A stretch of DNA of 64,000 nucleotides from Parachlamydiales bacterium (GTDB lineage Bacteria; Chlamydiota; Chlamydiia; Chlamydiales; JABDDJ01). Below, piece by piece: positions 15,594 through 24,262 of this stretch (positions within the stretch are counted from its first letter, which is position 1; each line of letters opens with the position of its first letter). The notes under the pieces were generated by a model. It was not told the DNA's origin. It saw only the letters and a program-made list of their open reading frames with translations, and did no database searches. The stretch is from the NCBI GenBank assembly GCA_041671045.1, contig JBAZCF010000005.1, positions 62,001 through 126,000 of the forward strand, in the 5' to 3' direction. Made by a program: the position numbers and the translations under genes.

Positions 15594-17156
15594 ATGAAAA
15601 TTTTAGAGCAGAGCGTACCTCTTAACAAATCAAATATTTGGAATCTTCAAACCAGTATATACTCAAAATTAGGGCTTCAGGCTTGGACTCATCGCGGAGT
15701 TCCTAGCTATATGACCAATAACCCGTATACGGCGAAGCAATATGCCCAGTTGATCGTTAGCTACCTTCGCGACGGATTAGATCCAAATTCAAAGAAACCC
15801 ATCAGTTCATCGGATCCCATTTATATTTTCGATTTAGGGGCCGGAACGGGGCGTTTTGCTTATGTTTTTCTTAAGCAGTTCTTCAAGTTGATCAAAGGGA
15901 TACAATATTTAGAAAGTTTAACAATACGTTATGTATTGACTGACATTGTTGATAGCAATTTAGATTTTTGCGAACACCATAATTACTTGAAATCCTTTAT
16001 TGAGAAAGGGATCATTGATTTTGCACATTTTAGTTATGATCAGAAGGAGCCCTTGCAATTAAGACTAGCCAAAACGGCCCTTGATCATACCAATGTCAAA
16101 AACCCGGTTATTCTAATCGCAAACTACTTTTTCGATACGATTCCGCAAGACTTGATCCGTTATCATGGAGGTAATTGGGAAGAGGGACATATCACTATTA
16201 AAGGACCTGAAAGTACAAGCTCACTTGGACATCCTTTTGAGGATACGGAAATCTTAGAAAAACTCCATTTTGAATTCAGCTATCTCCCTATTAGTCCTGA
16301 GAAAAAAGCAAATTATGAAGGAATACCTGAGGCCCATTCGTTAATAGATGAATATAGCAATAAGTTAGATGGGGTTCCATTTACAGTGCCCCAAGGAGCT
16401 TTTAAAACAATAAGGTTTTTTGAGGAGTTATCTCAAAGTCGGCTGCTTGTTATTTCCGGAGATCAGGGATATAGTTCTATTGAGCAGTTAAAAAATTCAG
16501 GCGAACCACGTTTTGCCATTCACGGTGCATTTTCAATGGCCGTCAATTATAATGCATTGGCTAGATTCTTTGATAAGAAGCAGGGGAAAGGCTTTGTTAC
16601 GACCTTATCAGATCCTGTATTTCAAGTTTTTGTAGGGTTGTTGGGCGGCAATGCGAGTGATTATCCGGAACTTTCTGTTGCACATAAGGAATATCTGGAG
16701 TCTTTTGAGCCTAAAGATTACTGGAGCCTTGCTACCTTAGTGCAGTCTGAATGGACCAATCCTTCTCTAGATACACTGTTGCTTATCCTGAAGCTAGGTT
16801 CATGGGATCCGATGAACCTTTATACTTTCTACTCAATGATTAGAGAGCAGGTGCCTACAGCAACACCAAAGCAGAAAGAAGAGCTGCGTACGGCTATCCA
16901 TGAGGTATGGGAGAACTTCTACCCTATCCATGCGCTGGAAGGGGAGTTTATTATGAATCTGGGTGTGATGTTTTTCGAAATGCAATATTTTGCCGAAGCT
17001 TTAGGTTTTCTGCAGCGTTCGCTTATGATTACGGGGGACAATGCCACGACATATACGAATATGGCAGCGTGCTATCTATCCCTTTTCAATCCAGAAGCAG
17101 CGCACAAATGCTTCGAAAAGGCCAAAGCAATGCATGACGCTGTGGGTGTAGCCTAG
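15594..17156 (+). CDS. SAM-dependent methyltransferase-like protein with C-terminal TPR
   Basis: A 520-residue protein. Residues about 70-190 look like a class I methyltransferase: IFDLGAGTGRFAYVFLKQF is the SAM-binding loop, YVLTDIVDSNLDFCEHH the acidic strand-2 region, and VILIANYFFDTIPQDLIRY strand 4, which resembles the MidA/NDUFAF7 (DUF185) family. The C-terminus (about 445-515) has TPR-like helices (MNLGVMFFEMQYFAEALGFL, TYTNMAACYLSLFNPEAA). MidA homologues methylate an arginine of a respiratory complex I subunit in mitochondria; whether this protein does so is unknown, and the TPR extension is unusual. Single gene with its own promoter and downstream hairpin. Confidence 0.7.
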   Translation: MKILEQSVPLNKSNIWNLQTSIYSKLGLQAWTHRGVPSYMTNNPYTAKQYAQLIVSYLRDGLDPNSKKPISSSDPIYIFDLGAGTGRFAYVFLKQFFKLIKGIQYLESLTIRYVLTDIVDSNLDFCEHHNYLKSFIEKGIIDFAHFSYDQKEPLQLRLAKTALDHTNVKNPVILIANYFFDTIPQDLIRYHGGNWEEGHITIKGPESTSSLGHPFEDTEILEKLHFEFSYLPISPEKKANYEGIPEAHSLIDEYSNKLDGVPFTVPQGAFKTIRFFEELSQSRLLVISGDQGYSSIEQLKNSGEPRFAIHGAFSMAVNYNALARFFDKKQGKGFVTTLSDPVFQVFVGLLGGNASDYPELSVAHKEYLESFEPKDYWSLATLVQSEWTNPSLDTLLLILKLGSWDPMNLYTFYSMIREQVPTATPKQKEELRTAIHEVWENFYPIHALEGEFIMNLGVMFFEMQYFAEALGFLQRSLMITGDNATTYTNMAACYLSLFNPEAAHKCFEKAKAMHDAVGVA

Positions 17157-17179
17157 CCACATTAGGAAGGAATAGTTCT

Positions 17180-17205
17180 ATGGCCCTCGATTAGGCGAGG
17201 GCCAT
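17180..17205 (+). terminator. Strong hairpin after the methyltransferase-like gene
   Basis: A 10-bp perfect stem, ATGGCCCTCG/CGAGGGCCAT, with a 6-base loop lies 23 bp after the stop at 17156. It lacks a U tract on either strand, so termination is likely but not certain. Confidence 0.55.
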
Positions 17206-17237
17206 GAAACGGAAGAATGTCTATCCGCTCCTTATTA

Positions 17238-17696
17238 TTATGTTTTTGAAAAGATAAGAAAAGAAAAAGCAGCAGATAAAGTACCGCCTAAATTCGTCCA
17301 TTTAAATGGTAAGGTAATCAAGGTGTATGCACCTCCGCATACGTTTACTATTGAGCTAACTACTCCTATTGGAACTTCATACTTATTTGCATAGTGGCTC
17401 CACTTTTTGAGAAGTGAGTTATCACTATTAAAATCTTTTCCTAGTGTAAGGATACCGGCAGCGGTAAAAACGCCTAAGGCAGCGTATCCTGCGCCTCCGG
17501 AGCCTATAATTGCAAGAGCTGTACAACCGGCCAATATTGCACTTGTGCATAAAAACACTCTATCTACAATATTTTCCAACGTTGTCTTAGTACGGCCTTT
17601 TGGAAGCACTTCGAGAGCTACAGTGGAAGAAAACGCAAGGATAAAATTTATCCCTACCTTAGGAACAATACTGGTTAGTGGGGGTGCGAAAGACAT
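17238..17696 (-). CDS. Small multi-span membrane protein, unknown function
   Basis: A 152-residue protein with at least three hydrophobic segments: about 15-28, a long bilobed pair at about 47-82 (LCTSAILAGCTALAIIG then YAALGVFTAAGILTLG) and a C-terminal pair at about 111-150. The paired helices with a short Gly-rich turn resemble chlamydial inclusion membrane (Inc) proteins. No family is recognised. It is a lone gene on the minus strand between hairpins at 17180 and 17745. Confidence 0.65.
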   Translation of the reverse strand: MSFAPPLTSIVPKVGINFILAFSSTVALEVLPKGRTKTTLENIVDRVFLCTSAILAGCTALAIIGSGGAGYAALGVFTAAGILTLGKDFNSDNSLLKKWSHYANKYEVPIGVVSSIVNVCGGAYTLITLPFKWTNLGGTLSAAFSFLIFSKT

Positions 17697-17744
17697 ATAG
17701 ATCCTATTATTAATTTGGTTTGATTTACATAAGAGAAAACTACA

Positions 17745-17788
17745 AACTATTCATCCTTGCACTCATATGAGTGCAAGGATGAATAGTT
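17745..17788. terminator. Perfect 44-bp palindrome
   Basis: Bases 17745-17766 and 17767-17788 are exact reverse complements (half-site AACTATTCATCCTTGCACTCAT has 22 bases; only its ends AACTATTCAT and GCACTCAT are quoted here for orientation). It lies 25 bp beyond the stop of the protease gene at 17813 and is followed on the minus strand by a T-rich stretch, so it is best read as that operon's terminator. Confidence 0.75.
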
Positions 17789-17812
17789 GACTGCCTTATG
17801 GTGGGGGCAGCT

Positions 17813-20767
17813 CTAGTTATTCACGTTAGTGTTGAAGCGAAAGGTACCTTCATCGCGGAGGGCGCTTTTGCTGCGGACACGTTCGTATTGGAATGGGTTT
17901 TTGTCGTTGAAGACTCCTCGCAGGAGGATGCCTATTCTTTTCTTGTTGCTGTGTCCGAGAGATTCTTTAGCGTATTGGATGAAATCGGTGTAGTTGAGTT
18001 TGTAGAAGGCATCCACTCTTTGTTGAGGCCTTTGGAAATCACCGAAGTAGTTGAAGGCGAGTTCGTATAGCAGTTCGGTCATGCTGTCCATATCGCGTGG
18101 AGGTTGAGCCATTTGTTCGGCCAGAGCATGTTGAATGATGGAGTATTTCTCAGGGGTGATTTGTTTTGTTTCGATTTCACGAAGGTAGTCTTCGAGGAAT
18201 TGTTCGAAGCGGGCTAGGAGGTCACGGCTGTCGTGGGTGTTGGATTGCACGCCGAAGTAGTCGAGAGTTTGTCCTTCCAGTTCTTCGCCGCCGCTGAAGA
18301 CGAGGTAGCCGGTTTGTTGCTGTGTGCGGAGAACAGTGTAGAAGGCTTCAGAAAGGGCTTGCATCAGGATTTGCTGGGCAGCGCGGTTCTTATATGTTGC
18401 GTTACCGGCTTCTATAGCTAGTAGGGCAGCGTTACCTTGAACGGTGATATTATCTTCGATGTAGTAGGGGCCGGAGTTTTCAGGCAGGATCAGTATTTCT
18501 TTGCGGTAGTGTTGAGTGGGAGGGTAGGGGATTGTCCCTACAGCTTGTTGAAGTCTTTTTACGATCTTTTGAGCATCGGATTCGGATAGGTTGCCGTAGA
18601 TGATACCTTCGATGTAGTTGGTTTGGAAAAGCCTTTGCACGAAGTCGGTATAATCTTTCAGTGTGATTTTCTTAATGGCATTTTCTTTTTCTTTAGGGGT
18701 GGAGTAGTCCTTAAAGAGGATATTGCGCAGGGCTTCAATGGATTGTTCGATGGGGGATTCGAGTCCTTTGTCGGCGTAGCTGCGTAGGAGGAGGTCACGA
18801 TAGCGATTGAATTTCACTTCATCGCAGTTAGGATGAATTAAATTACCTATGATGGTGTCAAAGAACTGGGGAGCTTTGTCGCTGTAGCCGTGTACATCCA
18901 GTTTGATTCCGTTACCATTATCGGCTACTTTTACGCTGAATTTTAGTCCTCCTAGTTTTGCATTGTATGATGCGTCATCCAGGGATTCTTGAAGGCATTT
19001 TGCGTAGAGTTCGCTAAGGGCCATAGAGCGGGAGTGTGCCGGGGAGATTTCAGGAGTGCGGATGGTCAATACAAAATCGATGAGAGGAACGCCATAGAGG
19101 TTATCTTGAGCGTAATATACTTTGCCGAATTCATTATCCAAGATAGGTTTTGGGGTAGGTACACCTCTATTTTGGAGGAAGAAACCGGTAGAAATCGGAT
19201 TTTCTGCAGAGTGGAGGACAAGTAGGTTGGTAGGGAGATAAGGGTTGGGATCGGGAAGGGTGATGGCTTGATGGGGAGTTGCTTGTACCCATTTAGCAAA
19301 TTGATTTCTGGTGATAGGTTTAAGGGCAAAATGTACACCGAGCCAAGGTTCTTTTTCTGTCAGTTTTACGCGTGTTTCGGAATAGGGAGCGATGAGGATG
19401 ACTTGGCTTTTTTGCGGTGTAAGAAGTTGTAAGAGGGCGTTTGTAGCGAGGGGGTCGTATTTGATTAACAGTTCAGAGCGTTCAGGATAGGTTTCTAGAT
19501 CTTCAGCCGCGATGCGGAGTGAATGGTAAGTTGCTTCCTTGTAGGCGGCGCGTTGGGATTGGAATTGGTAGTCGAGAAGTTCTTGTTTTTGAGCTTCATC
19601 AAAGATGGATTGCGGGACGCCGGATTTTTGCAGGAGGGCGATAGTTTGGAAAAGTCTTTCGATGACGATTCCATATTTTTTCAGTCCTTCTTCAGTAAGC
19701 TCAATTTCTACATAAAGGAATTGGGTATCTCTGGATTCAGGAAGGGAGCCGCAGGATAGGCCTGTCGCTAGGTTTTCCCTTTTAAGTTCTGCTAGCAGGC
19801 TTGTTTTTCCTTCATGACCGAGGATATGGCAGACGAGTTTTTCGGGATGGGATTCGTTCATATGGGCGAATTTTGCAGGCAGTTCCCAACGGACATAGAG
19901 TTTCCGTTCATGTTGGAAGGGTTCGATATAGATGACCTGGCCGTAGGCGCTATCGGCGGACATTGGTCCGGGGATATTCATGGGAGGTCTATTGTTATTG
20001 GGGATATCTTTGAAGTTATCTATCACCATTTCTTTTATGTCGTCGAGGGGAAGGGAGGAGTAGACGACTAATTTCATGATATTCGCGCTATAGTACTTTG
20101 AGAACCAGTCCTTAAGATCTGCCGGGGTTGTATTGGCCAAGGATAGGCTATTGCCCATATTGAAGCGGCTTTGGGGATGTTCTTTCCTTGTCAGGGTTTT
20201 AATGACGTGGTCGATGCGGAAGGCGTCATTTTCGATATTTTTGGCGTATTCTTGGTCGATGGCGTTAAGTTCGCGTTTGACACCGGACGGATTGAAAAGA
20301 GGTTCTTTAAAGAAATAGGCGAAGCGGTGAAGGGCGCCGTCTAGAGCGTCGTTGTTGACGCTGAATAGGTAGGCTGTTTGGTCATTCATGGTGAAGGCGT
20401 TATTTTGGCCGCCGTGCTGTGTGATGTATTGGTGGTATTCGGCTTCATCGGGGTAGGCGGAGGTGCCTAGGAAAAGCATATGTTCAAGAAAGTGGGCGAG
20501 GCCGGGATGTTCATTAGGTTCTTCCCAGCTTCCCGTTTCTACGACCATAGCGGCGGAGGATTGTTCGGCCCTGGGGTCAGAAATAAGGAGGACTTGTAAA
20601 CCGTTATTGAGTTGGAGTTTTAGGGATTTGCGGTCTTTAAGCGCGGGGGAGAGTATGGGAACGTTCGCTTTTTCTTGGATGACATTGTATGAAGTGGATA
20701 ATTCTGCTTTAAGGTTAGGTGTGCAGAGAAGAGAGAGAAAAAAAAACAGTTTTAGCAGATGTTTCAT
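17813..20767 (-). CDS. ptr: Insulinase/pitrilysin family M16 zinc protease, exported
   Basis: A 984-residue M16 peptidase close in length to protease III. A signal peptide (MKHLLKLFFFLSLL, cleaved after about residue 21) points to the periplasm. The inverted zinc motif HFLEH is at 92-96, followed by the conserved Gly/Asn-rich segment QHGGQNNAFT; the distal Glu ligand probably lies in the RELNAIDQEY region. The C-terminal half is the inactive M16 domain with an R/Y-type QQTGYLVFSG segment. Start overlaps the plsB stop by 4 bp (ATGA). The same neighbours (ptr, plsB, cafE) are found in Chlamydia trachomatis. Confidence 0.93.
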   Translation of the reverse strand: MKHLLKLFFFLSLLCTPNLKAELSTSYNVIQEKANVPILSPALKDRKSLKLQLNNGLQVLLISDPRAEQSSAAMVVETGSWEEPNEHPGLAHFLEHMLFLGTSAYPDEAEYHQYITQHGGQNNAFTMNDQTAYLFSVNNDALDGALHRFAYFFKEPLFNPSGVKRELNAIDQEYAKNIENDAFRIDHVIKTLTRKEHPQSRFNMGNSLSLANTTPADLKDWFSKYYSANIMKLVVYSSLPLDDIKEMVIDNFKDIPNNNRPPMNIPGPMSADSAYGQVIYIEPFQHERKLYVRWELPAKFAHMNESHPEKLVCHILGHEGKTSLLAELKRENLATGLSCGSLPESRDTQFLYVEIELTEEGLKKYGIVIERLFQTIALLQKSGVPQSIFDEAQKQELLDYQFQSQRAAYKEATYHSLRIAAEDLETYPERSELLIKYDPLATNALLQLLTPQKSQVILIAPYSETRVKLTEKEPWLGVHFALKPITRNQFAKWVQATPHQAITLPDPNPYLPTNLLVLHSAENPISTGFFLQNRGVPTPKPILDNEFGKVYYAQDNLYGVPLIDFVLTIRTPEISPAHSRSMALSELYAKCLQESLDDASYNAKLGGLKFSVKVADNGNGIKLDVHGYSDKAPQFFDTIIGNLIHPNCDEVKFNRYRDLLLRSYADKGLESPIEQSIEALRNILFKDYSTPKEKENAIKKITLKDYTDFVQRLFQTNYIEGIIYGNLSESDAQKIVKRLQQAVGTIPYPPTQHYRKEILILPENSGPYYIEDNITVQGNAALLAIEAGNATYKNRAAQQILMQALSEAFYTVLRTQQQTGYLVFSGGEELEGQTLDYFGVQSNTHDSRDLLARFEQFLEDYLREIETKQITPEKYSIIQHALAEQMAQPPRDMDSMTELLYELAFNYFGDFQRPQQRVDAFYKLNYTDFIQYAKESLGHSNKKRIGILLRGVFNDKNPFQYERVRSKSALRDEGTFRFNTNVNN

Positions 20768-21777
20768 CGGTAGACCTTTCTATAAAGATTTTTAACTTCA
20801 TCCATAATATAAGCGGTTCTTTTTTCGCGTTGTTCTCTGTGGTCGCCGCTATTGAATTTTTCGTAGAGGGGGGGGATGGGTATTTCAGCACCGATGTAAA
20901 TGTGTGCGGGGTGAAATTTAGCGTAGCGTGGTTCGCCTAGTTCTTTCAGAATTTTTTGAGGCGGGGGCAGAAGTTCGAAAGTAGCCAGGGCCATAGGGAA
21001 AATGTGGGTGGGCTTTTTTGCTAGTCGTGCTAGAAGCAGGAACATTTCCACAGCTGCCGGATCGAAGGGGGCCACGTCGACATGGCCATTTTCATCGGAT
21101 CTATCTCTGCCGCCACTGGGGGCAACATAGATACTTTTGCCGCCTTCGTCGAGGAGTCTTTGAAGCGCTTTCATTGAGCGTTGGTTGTGGCTCTGTTTGT
21201 CCGCTTTTTTTTCTGGAGGCGTATCAATATGTCGTTTGGACCAGATAGTTAGGAGGTTGCATCCTAAGCTGAAGGGGATGGCCATAGGATCGGTTGTTAC
21301 GCGGTGGCCTGCGACGTAGATGAGTTCTTGTGAGAGTTTGGGATGTTTTTCTTCTAGAAGGATATTGATGAAGGTGGCATCCGGTTCCGTTTGGTGGTTG
21401 GCGAAGAAGATGACATTTTCGCCCTTTTGGAGAAGATCTTCTACCTCATTGAGAGGGGTGTCGCTTTGCACTGTGGAGTGTTTCATGTCGATGAGGGGGC
21501 GCATGAAGTCCATACTGAATTTATAGTAGTCGTAGGGTTCCCTTACGGCTTGGTGGACAGTAGGGAAGGAGTGGGGGTTAGAGGCCTGTTCGCTGACCAT
21601 ATCCAGATAGAGATGGAGGAGTTCATCATGGCTTTGGGAAGTATTATGGCTATTTTTATGTACAGTTGTATAGGAGAGGGAAAAAGCTTGCAGCATCTCA
21701 AATAGCGGCAAAGATATTTTGCCGCTATCGAGATAAGCTTTGAGAGTGGTTTGAAAATCTCTTTTGACCACTATCAA
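20764..21777 (-). CDS. plsB: Glycerol-3-phosphate 1-acyltransferase, plant-chloroplast type
   Basis: A 337-residue soluble acyltransferase making lysophosphatidic acid from glycerol-3-phosphate. The HX4D catalytic motif is NHQTEPD (H128, D133), and YVAPSGGRDRSDENG (about 235-250) is the glycerol-phosphate-binding region typical of the chloroplast ATS1/ACT1 group. Chlamydial PlsB belongs to this group rather than to the long proteobacterial PlsB. It is 4 bp overlapped on both sides by rng and ptr in one operon. plsX, supplying acyl-phosphate, is close by on the other strand. Confidence 0.88.
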   Translation of the reverse strand: MIVVKRDFQTTLKAYLDSGKISLPLFEMLQAFSLSYTTVHKNSHNTSQSHDELLHLYLDMVSEQASNPHSFPTVHQAVREPYDYYKFSMDFMRPLIDMKHSTVQSDTPLNEVEDLLQKGENVIFFANHQTEPDATFINILLEEKHPKLSQELIYVAGHRVTTDPMAIPFSLGCNLLTIWSKRHIDTPPEKKADKQSHNQRSMKALQRLLDEGGKSIYVAPSGGRDRSDENGHVDVAPFDPAAVEMFLLLARLAKKPTHIFPMALATFELLPPPQKILKELGEPRYAKFHPAHIYIGAEIPIPPLYEKFNSGDHREQREKRTAYIMDEVKNLYRKVYR

Positions 21778-23309
21778 ACCTCTAATTTTTTGTTGGATAC
21801 ATTGGAGATGAATTGATAATCGTTAAGATGCAAGGAGTCATCTTTCTCAAAAATCAATGAAGCGTTCATCGATTCGGCGGTTCTAGCAAGGTGTTGTTTA
21901 TCAATGACTTGCAAGTATTTATCTAATTCAGGGTGGACACAAAGCTTCAATGAGAAGCACTGATGGTTTGTGATAGCCTTTTTTAGACCGCGTTCAATCT
22001 CGATAGAGACGCTTTCGTGGGATTTGATCATGCCGCCGCCGGTACAGTAGGGACAGGGGGTGTAGAGTGTTTGCAGAAGGGAACCGCGGTTACGCTGGCG
22101 GGTCATTTCTGCTAATCCGAATTCGCTCATCCCTAAAATGGTGCATTTAGCGGAGTCGTCTTTCATACATTCTTTTAGCTTATCGAGGACACGTCTTTGG
22201 TTTTTACGGTAGCGCATGTCGATAAAGTCGCAGATGATGAGTCCGCCTACGTTTCGGATGCGCAGTTGGCGTGCAATTTCTTCAGCGGCTTCAAGGTTGA
22301 TGCGGACGAGGGATTCTTCCACGTCGGAATTTTCATTGGAGCTGCGGCCTGAGTTGACGTCGATAGTGTGCATTGCTTCGGTGCGATCGAAAAATAGGTA
22401 GCCGCCGCTAGGAAGCCAAATTTTTCTACGGAGAGCTTTCTCTATTTCTTTTTCTACATTGAAACGCTCGAACATAGGTGTTTTGTCGCGATAGTATTCA
22501 ATGCGGAGGGGGTGTTCGCTAGCATAGCGGCTATAGAGGCGCTTGCAAGTTTGGTAGGTGTTATAGTCATCTACTAACAGGCGATCAAAGCGTTTATCTA
22601 TTGCGGTGACAACGGCGCGTTTGATGATATCGGATTCTTCGTAGAGGAGCCTTGCATCGTCGGCTTGCTTGAAGTTATCCATGATTTGCTGCCAAGTATG
22701 GAATAAATCATTGGCTTCGTTGATCAGCATTTCCTGTGAGGCGTGTCCGCTGGCGGTACGGCAGATCAGTCCCATATCTTGCGGCATTTCAAAAGCGCGG
22801 ATCAGCTTTTTTAGGCGTTCGCGTGCTTGACGGTCTTCGATTTTCCTAGAGACTCCGCGGTGGGAAGAATTGGGAAGGAGGACGAGGTAACGGCCGGCGA
22901 TAGAGACGTTAGAAGTTAGGCGTGCGCCTTTAGTACCGATAGGTTCTTTGACGACTTGGACTAATACGGGCTGGTTAATTTTCAAAAGCTGCGAGATATC
23001 TTGGTTTTGCTTTTGCGGTTCGACGGCTTTAATGTCGTAATCTAGGTCAAAATCCATATCGTAGACTTGCTCGAATTTCTTAGTGTTTTCGAGGATGTCG
23101 GATATATGGATAAATCCATTGTCCCCTTCATTAATATCGATGAAGGCTGACTGGATGTTATGCAAAATATTCGTGACGCGGCCGCGATAAATGTTCCCTG
23201 TGAGTTGACGTTCTTTCTTCCGTTCAATGATCAAATCTACAAGGATTCCATTCCGTAAATGGGCGTAACGGATTTCTTTGCTTTCTATATTAAGAAGGAT
23301 TTCCTGCAT
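21774..23309 (-). CDS. rng: Ribonuclease G (Rne/Rng family)
   Basis: A 511-residue endoribonuclease for rRNA/mRNA processing. An S1 RNA-binding domain (about 35-125, GRVTNILHNIQSAFIDIN) precedes the RNase H-like and DNase I-like catalytic parts, with the metal-binding IDVNSGRSSNEN and the later IICDFIDMRYRKNQ. The Zn-link region CPYCTGGG is present. The ATG at 23309 has GGGAG seven bases upstream and gives the usual start MQEILLN; a TTG four codons earlier is less likely. First gene of the rng-plsB-ptr operon, equivalent to chlamydial cafE. Confidence 0.92.
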   Translation of the reverse strand: MQEILLNIESKEIRYAHLRNGILVDLIIERKKERQLTGNIYRGRVTNILHNIQSAFIDINEGDNGFIHISDILENTKKFEQVYDMDFDLDYDIKAVEPQKQNQDISQLLKINQPVLVQVVKEPIGTKGARLTSNVSIAGRYLVLLPNSSHRGVSRKIEDRQARERLKKLIRAFEMPQDMGLICRTASGHASQEMLINEANDLFHTWQQIMDNFKQADDARLLYEESDIIKRAVVTAIDKRFDRLLVDDYNTYQTCKRLYSRYASEHPLRIEYYRDKTPMFERFNVEKEIEKALRRKIWLPSGGYLFFDRTEAMHTIDVNSGRSSNENSDVEESLVRINLEAAEEIARQLRIRNVGGLIICDFIDMRYRKNQRRVLDKLKECMKDDSAKCTILGMSEFGLAEMTRQRNRGSLLQTLYTPCPYCTGGGMIKSHESVSIEIERGLKKAITNHQCFSLKLCVHPELDKYLQVIDKQHLARTAESMNASLIFEKDDSLHLNDYQFISNVSNKKLEV

Positions 23310-23415
23310 GCGGTCTCCCAACTACAAACGATTAGGGACTTAGCATAGGGGAAAAGCTGCAACTTTTCCACCAAATTCGTGGCGATTTATTCGTCGGAGT
23401 GTTAAATTATACACT

Positions 23416-23551
23416 AGTGAACTCAAAAATGGGTATTTTGACCGCAGATGCTTGGGTATTACGGTCTTTAACATGCATAATAGATGTATGTTAGGAAAGA
23501 TCTTAAATCTCAGAGCTTTGAAAGGGCAAAGTGTTTTTCTTTGAGTTCACT
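23416..23551 (+). promoter_or_regulatory. Branched inverted-repeat element upstream of yceD-rpmF
   Basis: AGTGAACTCAAA (23416-23427) and TTTGAGTTCACT (23540-23551) form a perfect 12-bp outer stem. Inside it lie GACCG/CGGTC (23440-23444 with 23462-23466), AACATGCAT/ATGTATGTT (23470-23478 with 23484-23492, one G-U pair) and CTTTG/CAAAG (23516-23520 with 23527-23531). The whole is a plausible multi-branched fold ending 29 bp before the yceD ATG. It may be a structured mRNA leader or a small foldback mobile element; sequence alone does not decide. Confidence 0.5.
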
Positions 23552-23580
23552 TGTATTTAGAGTAACTTTGTTAATATAGT

Positions 23581-24054
23581 ATGGCGATGTCAGCAAATAA
23601 AGACCAATTTAAGATATATGTAGACCAGCTAAAAAGTGGTCATGTCGAGCACGTAAAAGAAGAATTCGATCCTTCTTTTTTGGAAGTTAACGAACCGGAC
23701 CTGCAATTCAAGGGCCCGGTACACGTAGAAGGCGATGCATACGTCGCGGGGCATGAACTTATTTTGCATTTTGTCATCAAAGCGCTGTCAGTTGTGCCAT
23801 GTAAGGTTTGTAATAAATCCTTGGAAATTGAAATTTCTTTGCCTAATTTTTACGAAGCTATCCCTCTTAGCGATGTGCCGCATGGAATTTTTTCGATGCA
23901 AGAAACACTGCGAGAAGCCATACTATTAAACATTACAGCATTCGCCGAATGTGAAGGCAACTGCCCTCGTCGGCAAGAAATAGCCCCTTTTTTAAAAAAG
24001 ACATCCAGCGCATCGCCGTTTGATCAGTTGAGCGCGGATGATTTCAAAAGTTAA
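23581..24054 (+). CDS. yceD: DUF177 (YceD) family protein
   Basis: A 157-residue protein of the YceD/DUF177 family, nearly always located before rpmF. CKVCNKSLEIEI (about 78-89) and CEGNCPR (about 121-127) provide paired cysteines that could bind metal. In plants and some bacteria members take part in 23S rRNA processing or ribosome assembly; in this organism the role is inferred from position only. rpmF starts 19 bp after it. Confidence 0.88.
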   Translation: MAMSANKDQFKIYVDQLKSGHVEHVKEEFDPSFLEVNEPDLQFKGPVHVEGDAYVAGHELILHFVIKALSVVPCKVCNKSLEIEISLPNFYEAIPLSDVPHGIFSMQETLREAILLNITAFAECEGNCPRRQEIAPFLKKTSSASPFDQLSADDFKS

Positions 24055-24073
24055 CATGATTTGGAGATAAGCC

Positions 24074-24256
24074 ATGGCAGTACCACGTAATAGGCATTCA
24101 ACCGCACGCAAGAATTCTAAGCGTTCGCACCATGCCAAAAAACCAGTACACACAAGCAAGTGCACAAACTGTGGAGCAGAGCATAGACCCCACAGAATTT
24201 GCCCTTCTTGCGGTACATATAAAGGCAGCGTAGTAGTTCAAAAAGCTGAGAGCTAA
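24074..24256 (+). CDS. rpmF: Ribosomal protein bL32
   Basis: A 60-residue bL32 beginning MAVPRNRHSTARKNSKRSHH. The zinc-ribbon cysteines are in SKCTNCGAEH and ICPSCGTYKG, so this is the zinc-binding (C+) form. It sits between yceD and plsX, the common bacterial and chlamydial order. Confidence 0.97.
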   Translation: MAVPRNRHSTARKNSKRSHHAKKPVHTSKCTNCGAEHRPHRICPSCGTYKGSVVVQKAES

Positions 24257-24262
24257 TACACT

